Origin: Haemonchus contortus
Taxonomy: Eukaryota > Nematoda > Chromadorea > Rhabditida > Trichostrongylidae
Reading direction: 5' to 3'
Assembly: GCA_000469685.2 (NCBI GenBank)
Contig: LS997565.1
Coordinates: 2,432,505-2,496,504 of the forward strand
Length of the DNA: 64,000 nt
The position numbers were made by a program, and so were the translations under genes. A model generated the notes under the pieces. It did no database searches. It saw only the letters and a program-made list of their open reading frames with translations, and was not told the origin of the DNA. This document shows positions 60,936 to 64,000 of the stretch, one piece after another (the first letter of the stretch is position 1; every line of letters begins with the position of its first letter).

Positions 60936-61349
60936 TTAACCCCAATGATATTTACGATGTAGTTATGATTACGAGTATTATATAGATTACGACCGCTACC
61001 CAGCAAGATTTGTAACGCGGTAGAAAAACAAGGATACTTGATGTTTTGATATCATTTACGACAAAGCTCATCCGACCGCCAATAATTTGGGATTCTCAAC
61101 TAATGATGTACCCGTGGAGGAAAGAAGGTCCAGTGATAACGAAATCTTATAATGGTGTTATTGTCAATTGAGATTATTTGTGAATACTACGCAATTCTTT
61201 GGTTGCCTATCAGTCAAACCTTAATGTTTCATTATTTTCAAGATGAAGAGTAACCGATTGACACTTTTAACCGTAGGCGTATGCGCGGGCATGTGGTGCA
61301 CGCATTGTGGCGTGCGTAGCCCAACTGGTTTTATAATAAAGAGCGGGTA

Positions 61350-61500
61350 TAGGTACATTTACACAATTCTGTATGGACGCGGCAAACTGCGCGGTGAAAT
61401 TCGTGGTAATTTGAACGACTCTGGCACCTGGGGCACAGGTTTGAGTGGGTTGGATAAGTAGGGCCAGCCGATGCTACTCATCTACCCTACTTCCCGTTTA
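61350..61500 (+). mobile_element. Half copy of the GC-rich MITE family
   Basis: TGGACGCGGCAAACTGCGCGGTGAAATTCGTGGTAATTTGAACG and CTGGATAAGTAGGGCCAGC match the left half of 62795-63040. The mirror-image right half is missing. Confidence 0.6.
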
Positions 61501-61885
61501 ATCCTATAGTACTGTTGTTCTCGGTTGTGGGTTCTTTACATGAACGGCGGGCCGCGCTCTCCACACGCGATCGCGCTCAATTGCGAGCGGATACTGAGTG
61601 AGTCAGCAGTCAGAGACATTTTGGCCTTTATGTGGTCGTCCAGATGTAATGAAGTAAATGGCATCCTCCAACTACGACGGGATGAATCATGGTCTTCCAC
61701 TTTTTGTCGCAGTTCCTATCTTGCTCCTGGGTACTTCGCCAGTACAACAGCCGCAAGTGTCAGCAAATCTATGAATGAACGGATGTTAACCTGATAGATC
61801 GACTAAGTTAAATTTTGAATTTAGGATCGATGAAAAGCTGTTCCTTTGAAACCCCAAATTTTTTCTCGTGATCGGCTACACGGCT

Positions 61886-61953
61886 CCTCTCCGTTGACTG
61901 GAGTAACGGAGAGGCGCCGTGACGCCTCTCCGTTACTCCAGTCAACGGAGAGG
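61886..61953. repeat. Perfect 31-bp hairpin
   Basis: Arms 61886-61916 and 61923-61953 are exact inverted copies with a 6-base loop (CCGTGA). Each arm is itself nearly palindromic: CCTCTCCGTT ... AACGGAGAGG around a 9-base centre, so the site can form one long or two short hairpins. Confidence 0.95.
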
Positions 61954-62404
61954 TAGAGTAAAATTTGGCACCTGTCTTTGGCTCAGAGATGGGGTACGAT
62001 GATGAAGCGTCATTGTTGCAGCTTACATCTCTTACGACTTTATTACAGAACTATGAAAAATTCTTTGAGATGGAGAATCGGCGGGGCGATTCATCGAGGA
62101 TCATCCATGTATACGAGTGGTGAGGCTCATTCCGTGTTCTCCTAAACTCCCCTCTGAACGTCTGAAAAAGGAGTTGAGTTGTTTGGAGCTCAGGTTAGTG
62201 AATTCCAGTGGTTCTGAGAGGTTTGAGAGAAGGTAAATGCTCACAATGAGTGATTATGCAATCAGTGATAATAGATCCTATAAAAAGAGGGATTTGAGGG
62301 TATTGTAAACTGGCTTGTCGGGTGTAGCGTCATTAATTATTTTCCAAAATAAACTACCCATAGAAAATAACTAAATGATGAGCCACGCGTATCATCTATT
62401 CGAA

Positions 62405-62702
62405 GCTTTTTCTCCACCATAATCCGGATCAGGGTGGGCTAGGTTGGTTAGCGTGATTGAAAAGTGTATTAGCCTGTCAGGAAATAATGGTGACTTGCAT
62501 ATGAGCGAAAGCATGTGAATCGAATGGAGACTGTAGGGGGAAACTATGCATAGGGATAATGATTTTCTGCGAGCTTCCAGAAAGGGCGTGCAGAGTATTT
62601 GCATCATTATGGGGTTATTTGCATTTTTTTCATAAAGCTCTGAGTCATTGGTGGAATAATCAATGATCAACATCAAAAATGGGGGATATAAGGGAGAATG
62701 TC
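62405..62702 (+). promoter_or_regulatory. Upstream module of the 63.4-kb small gene with TATA box
   Basis: CATAATCCGGATCAGGGTGGGC, TCATTGGTGGAATAATCAATGATCAACATC and GGGGATATAAGG (TATAAG 62697-62702), the third copy of the module at 45428-45700 and 54690-55020. Here the CATTG/CAATG pair is 9-10 bp apart. Confidence 0.55.
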
Positions 62703-62794
62703 AAAGCAGATTTGTGCAAAATCTTTTGTATTTTTCGAAATTACCCTTCTTTGTATTCCTATGAGAATTCATTCGTCACTTTAGAAAGGGTATG

Positions 62795-63040
62795 GGTATA
62801 TTTAGCCAGAACTGGATGGACGCGGCAAGCTGTGCGGCGAAATTCGTGGTGATTAAAACGGCTTTGGCGCCTATCATTGGGGCACGGGTCTCAAGTAGAC
62901 TGGATAAGTAGGGCCTGCTTATGCTACTTCTCTACTCCACTTCAAATTTGTGCCCCATGGATAGGCGCCAGAGTCGTTTCAATCACCACGAATTTTGCCG
63001 CGCGGTTTGCCGGGTCCATCCAGTTCTGGGTGAATGTTCC
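62795..63040. mobile_element. GC-rich inverted-repeat MITE, full copy
   Basis: The left CCAGAACTGGATGGACGCGG and GCGGCGAAATTCGTGGTGATT are mirrored on the right by AATCACCACGAATTTTGCCGC and CCATCCAGTTCTGG. Central part has GGCGCCTATCATTGGGGCAC mirrored by GTGCCCCATGGATAGGCGCC. Related to 57114-57389 and 61350-61500. Confidence 0.8.
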
Positions 63041-63059
63041 GTCCCCCCTTCAGAAAGAG

Positions 63060-63275
63060 CTGAGGTGGAGTAGTGGTTAGCGGCGCATTATCACACCCAG
63101 ATCGAAATCGATTGATTGTTATCCGCTCAAGCAACCAAGCCTTGCATCCGCACGGGGTTCGGTTCATTGCTGCCAGAGTCATATGGGAGAATAAAAGCAT
63201 TGACTTGTACATCGGCTGTCCACCGAAAGCCGTTGTATCGGTCAATACATATTCCATAAACCGCTACGGGGCCTT
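63060..63275 (+). repeat. tRNA-derived SINE copy (plus orientation)
   Basis: Head GAGGTGGAGTAGTGGTTAGCGGCGC, body CAAGCAACCAAGCCTTGCATCC, GGGAGAATAAAAGCATTGACTTG, TACATCGGCTGTCCACCG, then a diverged end. Lies between the promoter module and start codon of the last gene. Confidence 0.75.
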
Positions 63276-63393
63276 CGTTTGGGCTGGCTTTGCTTGTCCA
63301 TCTTACTGATCATCACATAAGAAAAAAAATTCCTTCACCTTTATTAACGGTACAAGAAAAGCAATAGTGAAATGAATTTTTTAGTGTTTCAGA

Positions 63394-63633
63394 ATGAGAA
63401 CTGTAGTGGCTGTTCTTCTTGCGGTAAGCTTCCTTCTATACATCACCGAGGGGCGTCACAGCCATAGCCACAGCCACGAACATGGTGGCGAAAGACCGCC
63501 TAAACCGGCGTTCCTCGACAAACTCAACGACACACTTCGTGAAGAGTTTTGGAGCATTGTGAAGGACAGATCAATACCACCTAGCGAGAAAAGAGAAAGG
63601 GTTCTGGCTTGGGGAGAAAAGTACGGTCTTGAG
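63394..63633 (+). CDS. Small His-rich SXP-like secreted protein, exon 1 (gene runs off the window)
   Basis: Exon 1 63394-63633, followed by a GTTTGT donor as in the 55753 gene. ATG follows a GTTTCAG acceptor by one base; signal peptide MRTVVAVLLAVSFLLYITEG, then RHSHSHSHEHGGERPPKP and the core FLDKLNDTLREEFWSIVKD, REKVL-like RERVLAWGEKYGLE. Exon 2 would lie about 530 bp on by analogy with the 55.8-kb gene, beyond the right edge. The intron start is also very similar to that paralogue, so the two are recent duplicates. Confidence 0.82.
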
Positions 63634-64000
63634 GTTTGTTCACTGAGCTATTTCAAATCAATATTGAAGCACGGCTTCAGTACATACAAGGATTTCATAA
63701 TGATCAGAATGCCTGCTGAGTTGCTTTTAACAGTCTGGCTAAAGGATACGAAAAAGGAGGGTCGGGCTTGAAAGGGGAAACAGGAATAGTGGAGTGAGCA
63801 TAGGTGGCATGGGAGGGTGCAGTGTAGAGGAAATGGTCAATCGCTGGGTTGCCACAGGGTTCCGGAACGGGAATTCAATTTGATAGCCCTGTTTCATGTT
63901 TTTGTGGTCTCCACTTCTACAATGAAACTTGGGCCTAGGTTAGACTGATACTCTGAACATCGGTCAAGGACCCTATCGAATCAACTTTACCTTATGGTTG

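Overview
The window is nuclear DNA of a parasitic nematode, most likely a clade V strongylid such as a hookworm. The support is short phase-consistent introns with TTTCAG acceptors, trans-splice-type acceptors (TTTCAG or TTCCAG) one or two bases before most start codons, an operon-like gene pair with about 110 bp between poly(A) signal and acceptor, nematode-type repeats (RTE, Penelope-like and Helitron elements, a tRNA-derived SINE), and a large cluster of SXP/RAL-2 (DUF148) genes, a family restricted to nematodes. The species is an inference. All exon maps were read by eye from splice motifs and paralogue alignment, without transcript data, and unaided reading of coordinates can be off by a base.

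Left edge (0-3 kb): the 3' part of a queuosine salvage glycosylase gene (QNG1/DUF2419) is followed at operon spacing by a complete MCTS1 (PUA-domain translation factor) gene. Both are conserved housekeeping genes.

From 4.9 kb to the right edge, the recognisable single-copy content is a cluster of 13 secreted SXP/RAL-2 or SXP-like genes plus one pseudogene, on both strands. Three architectures occur. (1) Full-length genes: exon 1 (signal peptide plus first helices), an exon 2 of exactly 186 nt, and a C-terminal exon with a variable low-complexity tail (acidic, Gly-rich, Met/His-rich, His-rich or Pro-rich). These lie at 4.9, 12.3, 15.4(-), 19.6, 22.8(-) and 35.6 kb. (2) One gene at 31.9-34.3 kb (-) in which the SXP unit is repeated three times inside one predicted 623-aa protein by duplication of symmetric phase-0 exons, joined by Pro-rich linkers. 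(3) Reduced genes: four small His-rich or Ser/His-rich genes (29.6, 47.0, 55.8, 63.4 kb) with a 48-54 nt exon 2 and a tiny last exon, and two 79-aa single-exon mini-genes (39.2, 43.8 kb) that appear to end at a nonsense change at the end of exon 1. Most have a TATA-like box upstream.

The cluster has grown by duplication. About 35.3-40.9 kb is repeated in tandem at 40.9-45.2 kb; the second copy has a decayed SXP gene and an intact mini-gene. Upstream regions of the small genes at 47.0, 55.8 and 63.4 kb are also homologous. Gaps are filled by mobile DNA: about a dozen tRNA-SINE copies, two RTE 3' ends, a near-complete but mutated Penelope-like element (49.1-52.87 kb) with a tail-head inverted terminal copy and a candidate 14-bp target duplication, inverted-repeat MITEs (one with a 9-bp target duplication), and a Helitron-like region with a 177-bp tandem array (58.5-60.4 kb).

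The least ordinary item is the exon-repeat, three-domain SXP/RAL-2 gene within an array of paralogues that keep a rigid core and vary their tails.
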